A DNA stretch of 25,278 nucleotides from a virus. The notes beneath the pieces are model-generated. The model saw nothing but the letters and a program-made list of their open reading frames with translations. It searched no databases and had not been told where the DNA came from. Of this stretch, positions 15,146 through 23,763 are shown piece by piece. Both the position numbers and the translations under genes were made by a program. Numbering within the stretch: the stretch's first letter is position 1; the number at the start of each line of letters is the position of its first letter. Where the stretch lies: IMG/VR virus record IMGVR_UViG_3300017967_000189, positions 1 to 25,278 of that record, one strand, 5' to 3'.

Positions 15146-18100
15146 ATGAAAACGGCACTCGTCAGGGTATCTGACAACTATGATCTAGAGACGGCGAAAT
15201 CTGATATCCTGGAGAGATTCGGATACTTGACGTTTGATAAAATGTTCCCATCTTTTAAGATGATTACATTTACTTGCGATGATCAATATCAACTCTTAAC
15301 GGAAACTTCAGTCAGAGCACTTCCATACATCCAAAGATTTCGTTGGGATGCTGAGGATAAGTTCTCTTTGCATCCAGTAGAAGATGGTGCAACTGCAACT
15401 ATTGAGACCAATGGAGAATTTTCCCTCAACTCCGAAGGTGGTCTAAATGCAGTTACTAATACTAGGAACTTAACTGGCAGTGGATCTGGAACACTCTACG
15501 TAAAAGTCCAGAACATTGGTGGTCTAAACTTTTATGTGTTCTCACAGACCCAAGGTGGAACTTATAGTAGGTATTCTTCATTTAGCGGATTTGTACAAGG
15601 CGCTACCTATACATTTGATACTAGTGATGTCAGTAATGCCACTCACCCATTCAGATTGTCAGAAACTCCAGACGGTACTTGGACAACTGGAGGAACTGAA
15701 TATACTGCAGGTGTAACAGTTAATGGAACTGCAGGTAATGCAGGATCTTACACCAGAATTGTTGTAGGTACAAGTACACCATCAGTCTTCTATTATTATT
15801 GTACCAATCACCCAGGTATGGGAAGATATCAGGTTTCACCTGATAGATTTGGAACCTTTAATATTCATGACTATTGGCACCTGGATAGAATCACAAAGCA
15901 GGATAGGCAATATTTAAATGGAGAGTTCAGTACGACCGTCGATGGTGACACAGTAGACATCTATGTCATTGACACTGGTGTCCGTGGTGCAAGTAGACCT
16001 ACGGGTAACAATGCGGCTCTACATCCAGAACTATTTGATCCAAACTTTGTATCCGATCTTAATGGTACATCGGAACAACAAAACTATAGGCTATTTGAAG
16101 TTGCAGGATATACATCTCCTTATAGCACAAATGAAGATGACAATGGTCATGGTACATACTGTGCTATCTGCTCTGCAGGACGAACAGCAGGCGTTGCAAG
16201 AGAAGCGAAGATCTATGCCCTAAAAGCATTTAGCTCAGGTCTCAGCGCTTCCTACACCGCTATCCTGGACGCCTATCAAAAGGTCCTTGACCACAATACA
16301 AGTGGCAATGCAAACTACAAAGGCAACACAAGAGCAGCAGTTATCAATGCTTCTTTTGGACCAACAATTCCTTCCCAAAACTATCCTTACGTAGAACTTA
16401 ATGACGCTGGCAATGACAGCGGTACTGATGAAGAGATGCTCGATGATATGGAGAGCACTCTAGTTGCAGCAAATATCATGCTGGTTAGATCTGCTGGCAA
16501 TGGATTCAAAAACAGCAGCGATGCATTTGCTGGTCCTCTGATGGGCAAAGTTGTAGCTGGTACAAGAACTGCTGGTTACGCTGATGCCACATCTACAGGT
16601 CAGATCAACAATGTAGATGTCAACCAAAATAAAATTTCTGTTGGAGCATCAACTTATAATGATAGGTGGGCAGACTTTTCCAACTATGGTTCTGGTGTAA
16701 CTACAGTTGCTCCAGGTTCAGGCATTTTAGTACCACGGTACGATTGGACTACTAACACTCCATACAACAGTACGTCTAATTATACCACAATCAATGGTAC
16801 CTCATTCTCTGGTCCTATTGTTACAGGTATTATTGCGGCATGGGCAGATAGTAATGGATACACTCTGACAACAAATACTCTGACAGCTCTGTCTAAGAGC
16901 TTCATTAGAGGAACTGGTAGCACTGGTGATATTACAAAAGGTGCACACGTAAATTATCCAACAAATAGTATTGTAGATAAAAAACTACCAACAGATCCAT
17001 TTGCAGTAACTGCAAGTTCTGATCTGGTTGTTATGAGTTTTAACCCTGCAGATTCTAGTTACTTCCTGAATAACGTTGGACAACAGTTACAATTAAGAAC
17101 TAGTAGTGGTTTGACCTCACTCGTTCTTGGCGGAGTATCTGCAACTACTTTCAATATCACTGTAACTGCACCGTCAGCATCTGCATACAACTTATCTGGT
17201 ACAGATAGAAGTGGAAACATTGCAGGAAATAATGTAGCGGTAACTTGTAATGTAGGTGATACTCTTAATTTTAACCTCAGTGGTGTATCTGCTACACACC
17301 CATTCTATCTTAGAGATAGTAACGGTGGTCCAAACGTCAGCACTCCTGCTGCTACAGGTCAAGGTTCTACGGGCACTGCAACTGTCTCTTGGACACCAAA
17401 TACTCCAGGAACGTACTATTACCAGTGTGGTGTCCACTCCGTTATGATTGGTAGCATTACAGTTACCAACACTGGATCTGGTATTGATATTGTTTCTGAA
17501 TCTCAGGAAGGGTGGTTTACTATCCAGGCACAAAACGCCGTAAACAATACACTCACCATCCGAACATCAGGTGCTACTCCAAGTTCTACCACAACTGGTG
17601 GTGGTGCAAATAATTATGCTGCTATCATTAAGTCCGCAGATAAAAGTCATGAAGCACAAGATGGTGTAGTTGCGACAGGTGTAACTTTAAGATCTCAAAC
17701 TGATACACAAGAAGGGCAAGGTACAGGTTCATACACAAACGTCAAATATATCCCAGTAGATACTGGTGTTGACTTTGAACCTACATCAACCGCCGATAAT
17801 ATCACAAAGTCTCTTGGCGCATTCTATCCATTTATTGATACAACCATCACCTGGGCGACTGCTGCAGGAACTATTGGTGGATCTGGATATAACAGCGGAG
17901 ATACTGTCAATATAGATCTTGGTGCATCCGTTTTAAGAACATTTTCAAATGAGCCAGTTTTTGAAAACTACGTGCTCTCTGGAGATTCCATTGGCGCTAG
18001 TGGTCTTACCTTCAATACTTCTACTGGTATATTATCTGGTACTGTTACTGCCGATTACCTCGATACCACTTTTAACATCACAGTAACAGAGCAGACTACA

Positions 18101-20617
18101 CAGAATGCTCGATCATATAGTTTCACTACTTTAGGAACGGGTGTTCTTGTCACAATTACAAACCAACCTACTGCCGCTAGCGTAGAAGCAGGATCTGGTG
18201 GGACAGCAACATTCGGTCCAGTTGCTGGTACAAGTTCAGACGGATCTACCATTACGTATCAATGGCAAGTTAGTCAGGATAATTCTGCCTGGTCTAACGT
18301 TACCAATACTGATGGTTATAGTGGAGCAACTACGGCAACACTAACAGTAGATGATGATTTTGCAAAAAATGCATATTACTTCCGTTGCGAACTCGATACG
18401 AATACTGCAGTTTCTCCATCATATACAAACTCGGTACAACTAACAGTATTCCGTGTCATCACCGTTTCTACTCAACCAACAGATCAACAACCAGTAGCAC
18501 CTGCTGCAGCAACATTTACAACTGCTGCTAGCACATTAGATAGTGCATCAGTCAGCTATCAGTGGCAAAAGCAAGAGGCAGGAACTTCTACTTGGTCAGA
18601 TATTGGTGGTGCAACTACTATATCCTATACAACAGGAACTACATCATATGATGCAGATTTTGGTGATAGCTATCGTTGCAGATTAAATGCAACTGGTGCT
18701 ACCCAAACATTTACAAATGCTGCATTGTTGAATGTAACTAGAACTATCAACATTACATCTCAACCAACTAGCACAACAGGTGCAATCGGAGGTACTAGAA
18801 CATTTGGTGTTGCTGGTAATACTTCAGATAATGATGCTGGAGATATCACTTATCAGTGGCAGAGATCTATTACTCAAGGTTCTTCCTGGAGTGACATCAA
18901 TGGTGCTACTGCATCTTCATACACAACACCAGCATTAGATTCTGCATACGATAACAACCAATTCCGTTGTTTGCTTTCTGCCCCAGGAGCAACCACTGTT
19001 CCATCCAACGCTGCAACTTTACAAGTTGAGACAGTAACTCCTATTGTTACAATACAACCTTCAGATGCAACTGTAGACGAAGGAACTACTGCTACGTTTA
19101 CAACTCTTGGTGACACCACAATGACACCAATCGGCGGTAACGCTGCATCCTCTTCGTTCGATACAGAATCTTTCACCACTCCTAGTGGTGGCGGTGGCAA
19201 TTCTGATGAGCAATTTGCTGGTGGTTTTAGTGATCATGAGCCTAATGTCACATACCAATGGCAGAAGTCTGATGATGCTGGTGCTAACTGGTCTGATGTT
19301 CCAGGTGCAACTAATGCATCATACACAACAGGAACTCTAACATACGCTAACGACAACCAAGATCAGTATCGTTGTGAAATTGATGCTGTTGGCGCAGCAA
19401 GTCCCGCTTATACAAATGCAGCAACTCTAACTGTAGAGAGAACTCTCAGCATCCAGACAGATCCTGCAAACCAAACTGGTAATGAGGGTAGCACATCCAC
19501 ATATAATGTAACTGCAACTCAAAGTAGTGGTACTCCTACCTACCAATGGGAGAGATCGGATGATGGTGGTGCTAACTATAGTCAAATTGGTGGAGCAACA
19601 TCTGCGTCATATACGACACCTACACTGGTCTATGCTGACGATAATAATGATCGTTATAGAGTTGTAGTTTCTCTGGTTGGTGCAGCATCTAGTGTTACAT
19701 CAAATTATGCAACTCAAACAGTTCTGCGTGTAATTAATATTACCACGCAACCACAAGACATTGCAGTTATTGAGGGTGCTACAGCAACCTTTAATATTGC
19801 TGCAACAATCACTAGTGATTCTATTACATACCAGTGGCAAATCTCAACCAATGGTGGCGGTGCATGGTCTAATATCAATGGTGCTAACGGAGCATCGTAT
19901 ACTACACCTGCTACAACATATCCAACTACACCATCAGAACAATTCCGTTGTGTTCTTACCAACCCTGCTGCAACAACAGTAACTTCTGTAGCAGCAACTC
20001 TGACAGTTAATGAATCTGAATTTGTATCTGCACCATCTCAGGTAACTCCTTTCGTTGATCCAGATACGAACAGAACTCTTTCTAGACAACCAGTTATCAC
20101 GACAAGCGCGTTTGTCTCTGAGTATGCTGGGTCCACACACTTCTCTAGTTTCTGGAGAATTAGAAGAACTGCAGATAACGTAACTGTCTACGATACTGCT
20201 GCAACGTTTGCCCAAGGTGATACTGGTAACAAAACTAGCTTTACAGTTTCTGGTGGAATTCTAGATTTTGATACTGCATATTATGTGCAAGTCAAGTTTA
20301 GAGATAACAATGGTCTTGAGAGTGCTTACTCTACTCAAGCAAACTTTACTACACCATTTGTCGATCAACCAAACATTCAGACCATTACACCAGCATTTAA
20401 TCCAACAGTTAATGTTGATGCTGCACAGATCAAGTCTGGTTATGTACACACCTCTAGTGATTGGCAGTTCTCACCAAATAGTACATTCTCCAGTATTGTA
20501 CACCAGTCCCTTGGTAACACTGCAAACCTTACATCATATACACTTCCAAACAGTGTAAACTTGACCGCTGACACTACATATTATGTACGCATCAGATTCA
20601 ACGTCAATCCACAGTAA
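15146..20617 (+). CDS. Giant multidomain protein: cupredoxin, subtilisin protease, cupredoxin, Ig and fibronectin-like repeats
   Basis: The ATG at 15146 gives 1823 residues; an in-frame TTG at 15134 is less likely. Domain order: residues 1-80 unrecognised; cupredoxin-like 1 (~85-235) with H167 and C219-x2-H222-x2-M225; S8 subtilisin (~255-610) with D276 ('VIDTGV'), H335 ('NGHGT'), N452 ('SAGNG') and S553 ('NGTSFSGP'); cupredoxin-like 2 (~670-775) with H718 and C761-x2-H764-x2-M767; a He_PIG-like domain (~900-1000, 'GLTFNTSTGILSG'); six Ig-like repeats marked by 'YQW' (~1000-1627); a fibronectin-like region (~1628-1735); and a beta-rich C-terminus. There is no signal peptide. All four catalytic positions are present, so the protease is probably active. 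The architecture and its place between fibres and gp13 suggest a virion surface protein. A role in degrading host surface proteins or in maturation is inference. Confidence 0.85.
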   Translation: MKTALVRVSDNYDLETAKSDILERFGYLTFDKMFPSFKMITFTCDDQYQLLTETSVRALPYIQRFRWDAEDKFSLHPVEDGATATIETNGEFSLNSEGGLNAVTNTRNLTGSGSGTLYVKVQNIGGLNFYVFSQTQGGTYSRYSSFSGFVQGATYTFDTSDVSNATHPFRLSETPDGTWTTGGTEYTAGVTVNGTAGNAGSYTRIVVGTSTPSVFYYYCTNHPGMGRYQVSPDRFGTFNIHDYWHLDRITKQDRQYLNGEFSTTVDGDTVDIYVIDTGVRGASRPTGNNAALHPELFDPNFVSDLNGTSEQQNYRLFEVAGYTSPYSTNEDDNGHGTYCAICSAGRTAGVAREAKIYALKAFSSGLSASYTAILDAYQKVLDHNTSGNANYKGNTRAAVINASFGPTIPSQNYPYVELNDAGNDSGTDEEMLDDMESTLVAANIMLVRSAGNGFKNSSDAFAGPLMGKVVAGTRTAGYADATSTGQINNVDVNQNKISVGASTYNDRWADFSNYGSGVTTVAPGSGILVPRYDWTTNTPYNSTSNYTTINGTSFSGPIVTGIIAAWADSNGYTLTTNTLTALSKSFIRGTGSTGDITKGAHVNYPTNSIVDKKLPTDPFAVTASSDLVVMSFNPADSSYFLNNVGQQLQLRTSSGLTSLVLGGVSATTFNITVTAPSASAYNLSGTDRSGNIAGNNVAVTCNVGDTLNFNLSGVSATHPFYLRDSNGGPNVSTPAATGQGSTGTATVSWTPNTPGTYYYQCGVHSVMIGSITVTNTGSGIDIVSESQEGWFTIQAQNAVNNTLTIRTSGATPSSTTTGGGANNYAAIIKSADKSHEAQDGVVATGVTLRSQTDTQEGQGTGSYTNVKYIPVDTGVDFEPTSTADNITKSLGAFYPFIDTTITWATAAGTIGGSGYNSGDTVNIDLGASVLRTFSNEPVFENYVLSGDSIGASGLTFNTSTGILSGTVTADYLDTTFNITVTEQTTQNARSYSFTTLGTGVLVTITNQPTAASVEAGSGGTATFGPVAGTSSDGSTITYQWQVSQDNSAWSNVTNTDGYSGATTATLTVDDDFAKNAYYFRCELDTNTAVSPSYTNSVQLTVFRVITVSTQPTDQQPVAPAAATFTTAASTLDSASVSYQWQKQEAGTSTWSDIGGATTISYTTGTTSYDADFGDSYRCRLNATGATQTFTNAALLNVTRTINITSQPTSTTGAIGGTRTFGVAGNTSDNDAGDITYQWQRSITQGSSWSDINGATASSYTTPALDSAYDNNQFRCLLSAPGATTVPSNAATLQVETVTPIVTIQPSDATVDEGTTATFTTLGDTTMTPIGGNAASSSFDTESFTTPSGGGGNSDEQFAGGFSDHEPNVTYQWQKSDDAGANWSDVPGATNASYTTGTLTYANDNQDQYRCEIDAVGAASPAYTNAATLTVERTLSIQTDPANQTGNEGSTSTYNVTATQSSGTPTYQWERSDDGGANYSQIGGATSASYTTPTLVYADDNNDRYRVVVSLVGAASSVTSNYATQTVLRVINITTQPQDIAVIEGATATFNIAATITSDSITYQWQISTNGGGAWSNINGANGASYTTPATTYPTTPSEQFRCVLTNPAATTVTSVAATLTVNESEFVSAPSQVTPFVDPDTNRTLSRQPVITTSAFVSEYAGSTHFSSFWRIRRTADNVTVYDTAATFAQGDTGNKTSFTVSGGILDFDTAYYVQVKFRDNNGLESAYSTQANFTTPFVDQPNIQTITPAFNPTVNVDAAQIKSGYVHTSSDWQFSPNSTFSSIVHQSLGNTANLTSYTLPNSVNLTADTTYYVRIRFNVNPQ
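18148..20025 (+). repeat. Six tandem Ig-like repeats within the giant protein
   Basis: Six copies of a module with core 'TYQW(Q/E)xSxDxGxxWSxIxGATxxSYTT' type sequence are present; their conserved Tyr codons lie at 18257, 18557, 18851, 19253, 19541 and 19829. Spacing is about 288-300 bases (96-100 residues), except between the third and fourth, where it is 402 bases because of an extra Gly/Ser-rich stretch. The copies differ clearly at the DNA level, so they are old repeats rather than recent slippage. Ig-like modules on tailed-phage virion proteins commonly aid weak binding to cell-surface glycans. Confidence 0.8.
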
Positions 20618-20619
20618 AC

Positions 20620-21435
20620 ATGGCACAACCTAGCACCAGGCAGGAACTGATTGATTACGCTCTGCGTCAACTCGGTGCACCTGTATTAGAAATCAATGTC
20701 GATGATGATCAGATTTCTGATCTGGTAGATGACGCTATCCAGTATTACAATGAGCGTCACATGGATGGTTATATCAGAACCTTCCTGAAAGTTCCTATGT
20801 CAGAGGTTGTTATTGACACCATGACTACGGATACTGATACAACTGTTACTAATGCAACATCAGCAGGTACCAGTATTACGTATAAAACTCAAAACAACTA
20901 TATCAAACTTCCAGACTATATCACAGGCGTAGTCAAAGTATTTGATTTTGTTTCTAAGAACGTTACTAATTTGTTTGACGTTCGCTATCAGTGGAGACTG
21001 AATGATCTTTGGGATCTCACAAATACAGAGATCTTAACTTATGAAATGGTCAATCGCAGATTAGAAGATATCTATTTCTTACTTGAAGGTCAGAAGCAAA
21101 TTAGATATCAGATGCGTGGTGACCGTTTGTATCTCGACATCGACTTTAAAGAAGATGTTGCAGATGGAGACTTCTTAGTTCTCGATTGTTATCGTGCAGT
21201 TGATCCATCTGACTTTGCTGCAGTATACAATGATCTTTGGGTCAAGCGTTATCTTACTGCATTGATTCGTAGACAATGGGGTGCCAACTTAATTAAGTTC
21301 CAGGGAGCACAGCTGCCTGGTGGCATCACTATGAATGGTGAATTTATTTACAATGAGGGCAAAGAAGCAGTCCAGAAACTTGAGGACGAAATGCTTTCTA
21401 GTCATGAATTCCCACCAATGGATATGATCGGATGA
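20620..21435 (+). CDS. gp13: T4 gp13-like neck protein
   Basis: This 271-residue protein starts two bases after the giant protein's stop. It begins 'STRQELIDYALRQLGAPVLE' and continues with 'DDQISDLVDDAIQYY' and '...GYIRTFLK', the typical opening of cyanophage gp13. A C-terminal block 'VYNDLWVKRYLTALIRRQWG' then 'LPGGITMNGE' follows. In T4, gp13 (309 residues) and gp14 form the neck that closes the filled head and connects it to the tail; cyanophage versions are somewhat shorter. The next genes are gp14, gp15 and gp16 in T4 order, which strongly supports the call. Its stop overlaps the gp14 start in an ATGA arrangement. Confidence 0.9.
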   Translation: MAQPSTRQELIDYALRQLGAPVLEINVDDDQISDLVDDAIQYYNERHMDGYIRTFLKVPMSEVVIDTMTTDTDTTVTNATSAGTSITYKTQNNYIKLPDYITGVVKVFDFVSKNVTNLFDVRYQWRLNDLWDLTNTEILTYEMVNRRLEDIYFLLEGQKQIRYQMRGDRLYLDIDFKEDVADGDFLVLDCYRAVDPSDFAAVYNDLWVKRYLTALIRRQWGANLIKFQGAQLPGGITMNGEFIYNEGKEAVQKLEDEMLSSHEFPPMDMIG

Positions 21436-22760
21436 GAAACGTATTCTTCACACACGGCACTCGCAACGAACAATTCCTCCAACAGAACCTTGTGGAGGAA
21501 TATCTTAAGATGTTTGGAATGGATATTCTATACATTCCCAGGCAACTTATTAGAAAGGATGGCGTGTTCAATGAAGAAATCATTTCTGAGTTTGACGATT
21601 CATATATTATTGAAGCATACCTAGAGAACAATGAAGGATTTCAGGGTGGCGGTGACTTACTGACTAAGTTTGGAATCAGACAAACAGATGAGATTACAAT
21701 GGTGATCTCACAGCAAAGATTTTCGGATTTGATTTCTCAGTTCTTACTCTTAGATACAGATGTAGAAGTAGGAGAGAGACCTCAAGAAGGAGATCTTATC
21801 TACTTCCCACTTAGCAGTAACTATTTTGAGATTAAGTTTGTAGAACATGAAGAACCATTCTACCAGTTAGGTAAGGGTTACATATTCAAACTGCAGTGTG
21901 AGCTCTTTGAATATCAAGATGAGCAGGGAGATATCTTTGAGGGTGATGAAGATCTGGTCGATACTGGATATACTGTCAAGCATTACTATCTTCCACAGAA
22001 TGGAATTAGTGCTACAGGATCTGCAAGTCTATACAATGGTGCTCTAGAGCAACTGTACATCTCAGAAAATGGTAGTAAGTATATTGAAGCACCAACGGTG
22101 ACTATTGGTGGAGATGGTACAGGTGCTACAGCATCCGCATATCTCATCAACATCACAGTCTCTGGTGGAACTCCAACCAAATCTGCTGTCATTAGGGGTA
22201 CAGTAAAAGAGGGAACTCTAAGGTCCGTCAAGATTGTTGATGGTGGCGAAGGGTACGATGAAGATAGGGCAACGATTGCTATCAGTGCACCTGCAGCAGG
22301 TGGTGTTGTGCCCACATTAGTTCCAACATTTACAAAAGGAAAGTTGACAGCAATCAACATTACGGGTGAAGGATCTGGATATAAGAGTGTCGCATTGTTA
22401 GATATTGATACTCCTGGTACTGGATATACTAATGCAACTGTACAAATTTCTGCAGCACCTGTAGGCATCACGGGTTCATTTAAGATTGGAGAATCTGTCA
22501 CTGGTGGTTCCACTGGCGCTGTGGCACAGCTTGTGGAGTGGGATGCTCAAGAGGCATGGATCAAACTTAAATCTCCCACTGGCACATTTGCGATTGGCGA
22601 AACAATCATGGGTAGTACATCTGGTGCAACTATCATCCTAGATAATAGAGATGAGATGGCAAGTACCGATACTAAATATTATGAGAATGTTGCCTTTGAA
22701 GATCTTGGGGACGACATTATTGACTTTACTGAGACGAACCCATTTGGAGTAGCTACTTGA
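21432..22760 (+). CDS. gp14: T4 gp14-like neck protein with inserted fibre-type repeats
   Basis: This 442-residue protein overlaps gp13 by four bases. The first ~205 residues are typical of gp14 ('FLQQNLVEEYLKMFGMDILYIPRQ' in split form, 'FEIKFVEHEEPFYQLGKGYIFKLQCELFEY' in split form), and the last ~30 ('YYENVAFEDLGDDIIDFTE' and 'NPFG') look like its normal end. T4 gp14 is 256 residues. Between residues ~207 and ~410 lie beta-rich repeats such as 'GSKYIEAPTVTIGG', 'GEGYDE', 'GEGSGYKS', 'GTGYTNATVQI' and paired 'F.iGE...G.tsGA' units, resembling modules in the giant fibre at 2-4525. The protein closes the head and joins the tail. The added part could project outward from the neck like a whisker or decoration; that is inference. 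Confidence 0.88.
   Translation: MRNVFFTHGTRNEQFLQQNLVEEYLKMFGMDILYIPRQLIRKDGVFNEEIISEFDDSYIIEAYLENNEGFQGGGDLLTKFGIRQTDEITMVISQQRFSDLISQFLLLDTDVEVGERPQEGDLIYFPLSSNYFEIKFVEHEEPFYQLGKGYIFKLQCELFEYQDEQGDIFEGDEDLVDTGYTVKHYYLPQNGISATGSASLYNGALEQLYISENGSKYIEAPTVTIGGDGTGATASAYLINITVSGGTPTKSAVIRGTVKEGTLRSVKIVDGGEGYDEDRATIAISAPAAGGVVPTLVPTFTKGKLTAINITGEGSGYKSVALLDIDTPGTGYTNATVQISAAPVGITGSFKIGESVTGGSTGAVAQLVEWDAQEAWIKLKSPTGTFAIGETIMGSTSGATIILDNRDEMASTDTKYYENVAFEDLGDDIIDFTETNPFGVAT
21473..21501 (+). repeat. Short perfect inverted repeat near the start of gp14
   Basis: ATTCCTCC (21473-21480) pairs perfectly with GGAGGAAT (21494-21501), and ACA/TGT just inside the stem can extend it past a bulged A to a six-base loop. 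It lies about 40 bases after the gp14 start codon and includes a strong Shine-Dalgarno-like GGAGG. No U-run follows, so it is not an intrinsic terminator. It could tune gp14 translation or RNA decay, or be a product of codon choice. Confidence 0.35.
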
Positions 22761-22761
22761 T

Positions 22762-23763
22762 ATGTTAGGGACATACACATATAACCAGATCATTAGAAAG
22801 TGCGTCATTGGATTTGGCACACTGTTTAATGATATTGAGGTTCGCAAGAACAATGCAGACGGAAGTACCTATAGCAGAATGAAGGTGCCTCTGGCGTATG
22901 GTTCTCGCCAAAAGTTTTTAGCAAGATTAGAACAGCAAGCAGATCTTAACCAGAAAGTTGCGATCACGTTACCACGTCTGTCATTTGAGATGACTGGCGT
23001 TTCCTACGATGCCAGTAGAAAACTTAGTGCAATCACACTCAATCTCAAAGCAGATACTACTAACGCGGTTAAGAAACAGTATGCTCCAGTTCCATACAAT
23101 GTTGACTTTGAACTAAACATCATCTCAAAAACAAATGATGATGCTATTGAGATTGTAGAGCAGATTTTACCATACTTCCAACCATCATATAACATGACCA
23201 TCAAATTGGTCGATGCAATGGAAGAGTTCAGAGATGTTCCCGTTGTCCTTAATAGTGTGAACTACACGGATGACTATGAAGGATCTATGGATGATCGTAA
23301 GTTGACATTGTTTACGTTGCAGTTTACGGCAAAGACTTACATCTTTGGTCCTGTTGGAACCTCTGGTCCTATCAAAAAAGCAAAGGTCGATTATCATACA
23401 GAAGTCGATCTTACGGCACCGCGCAGAGTTTCCTACCAAGTCACACCAGCAGCAGTGTCGGACAAGAACAAGGATGCTACTACGGAACTTGCCGAAAAGA
23501 TTACAAAGACAACTCTTGTTATCGAAGTTTTAGATTCTACCGATATTCCACTCAAGACATACATCGAAATCGGAAACGAGGTTATGTACGTCAAGTCCAA
23601 ACCTGCTACGAATAAACTTGGTGTTCGCAGAGCACAAAAAAATACATCTGCAGCAGAAGCAGTTGCAGGTACACCAGTTGATCTAATCAACGCAGCAGAT
23701 GATGCGCTGTTAGATTCTAGCGACGACTTTGGTTTCAATGAGATGACTTCGTTCTATGGATAA
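22762..23763 (+). CDS. gp15: T4 gp15-like tail sheath stabiliser/completion protein
   Basis: This 333-residue protein starts one base after the gp14 stop. It matches gp15 in its opening ('Y.YN..IRK....FG.LF.DI...R'), in 'VPLAYGSRQKFLARL', 'LPRLSFEMTGVSYDA' and especially 'EIVEQILPYFQPSYN', a signature shared with T4 gp15. In T4, gp15 (272 residues) forms a hexamer capping the tail tube and sheath, allowing head attachment. The protein here is about 60 residues longer. The extra C-terminal part contains 'IEIGNEVMYVKSK' and 'LGVRRAQKNTSAAEAVAGT', which resembles the 'E.m.V......l.V.RG..GT.a..H..G..V' module of other phage structural proteins. The call itself is firm. Confidence 0.9.
   Translation: MLGTYTYNQIIRKCVIGFGTLFNDIEVRKNNADGSTYSRMKVPLAYGSRQKFLARLEQQADLNQKVAITLPRLSFEMTGVSYDASRKLSAITLNLKADTTNAVKKQYAPVPYNVDFELNIISKTNDDAIEIVEQILPYFQPSYNMTIKLVDAMEEFRDVPVVLNSVNYTDDYEGSMDDRKLTLFTLQFTAKTYIFGPVGTSGPIKKAKVDYHTEVDLTAPRRVSYQVTPAAVSDKNKDATTELAEKITKTTLVIEVLDSTDIPLKTYIEIGNEVMYVKSKPATNKLGVRRAQKNTSAAEAVAGTPVDLINAADDALLDSSDDFGFNEMTSFYG

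Noticed and set aside
15139-15174. ATG opening a short frame just ahead of the giant protein
   Set aside because: It ends after 11 codons and has no conserved features; the frame beginning at 15146 is the real gene. A leader-peptide role cannot be supported.
21986-22513. 175-residue open frame on the minus strand
   Set aside because: It lies entirely antisense to gp14 in its Gly/Ser/Thr-rich repeat part; it has no leader, no promoter and a Pro/Val-rich composition expected from reverse-reading such codons.
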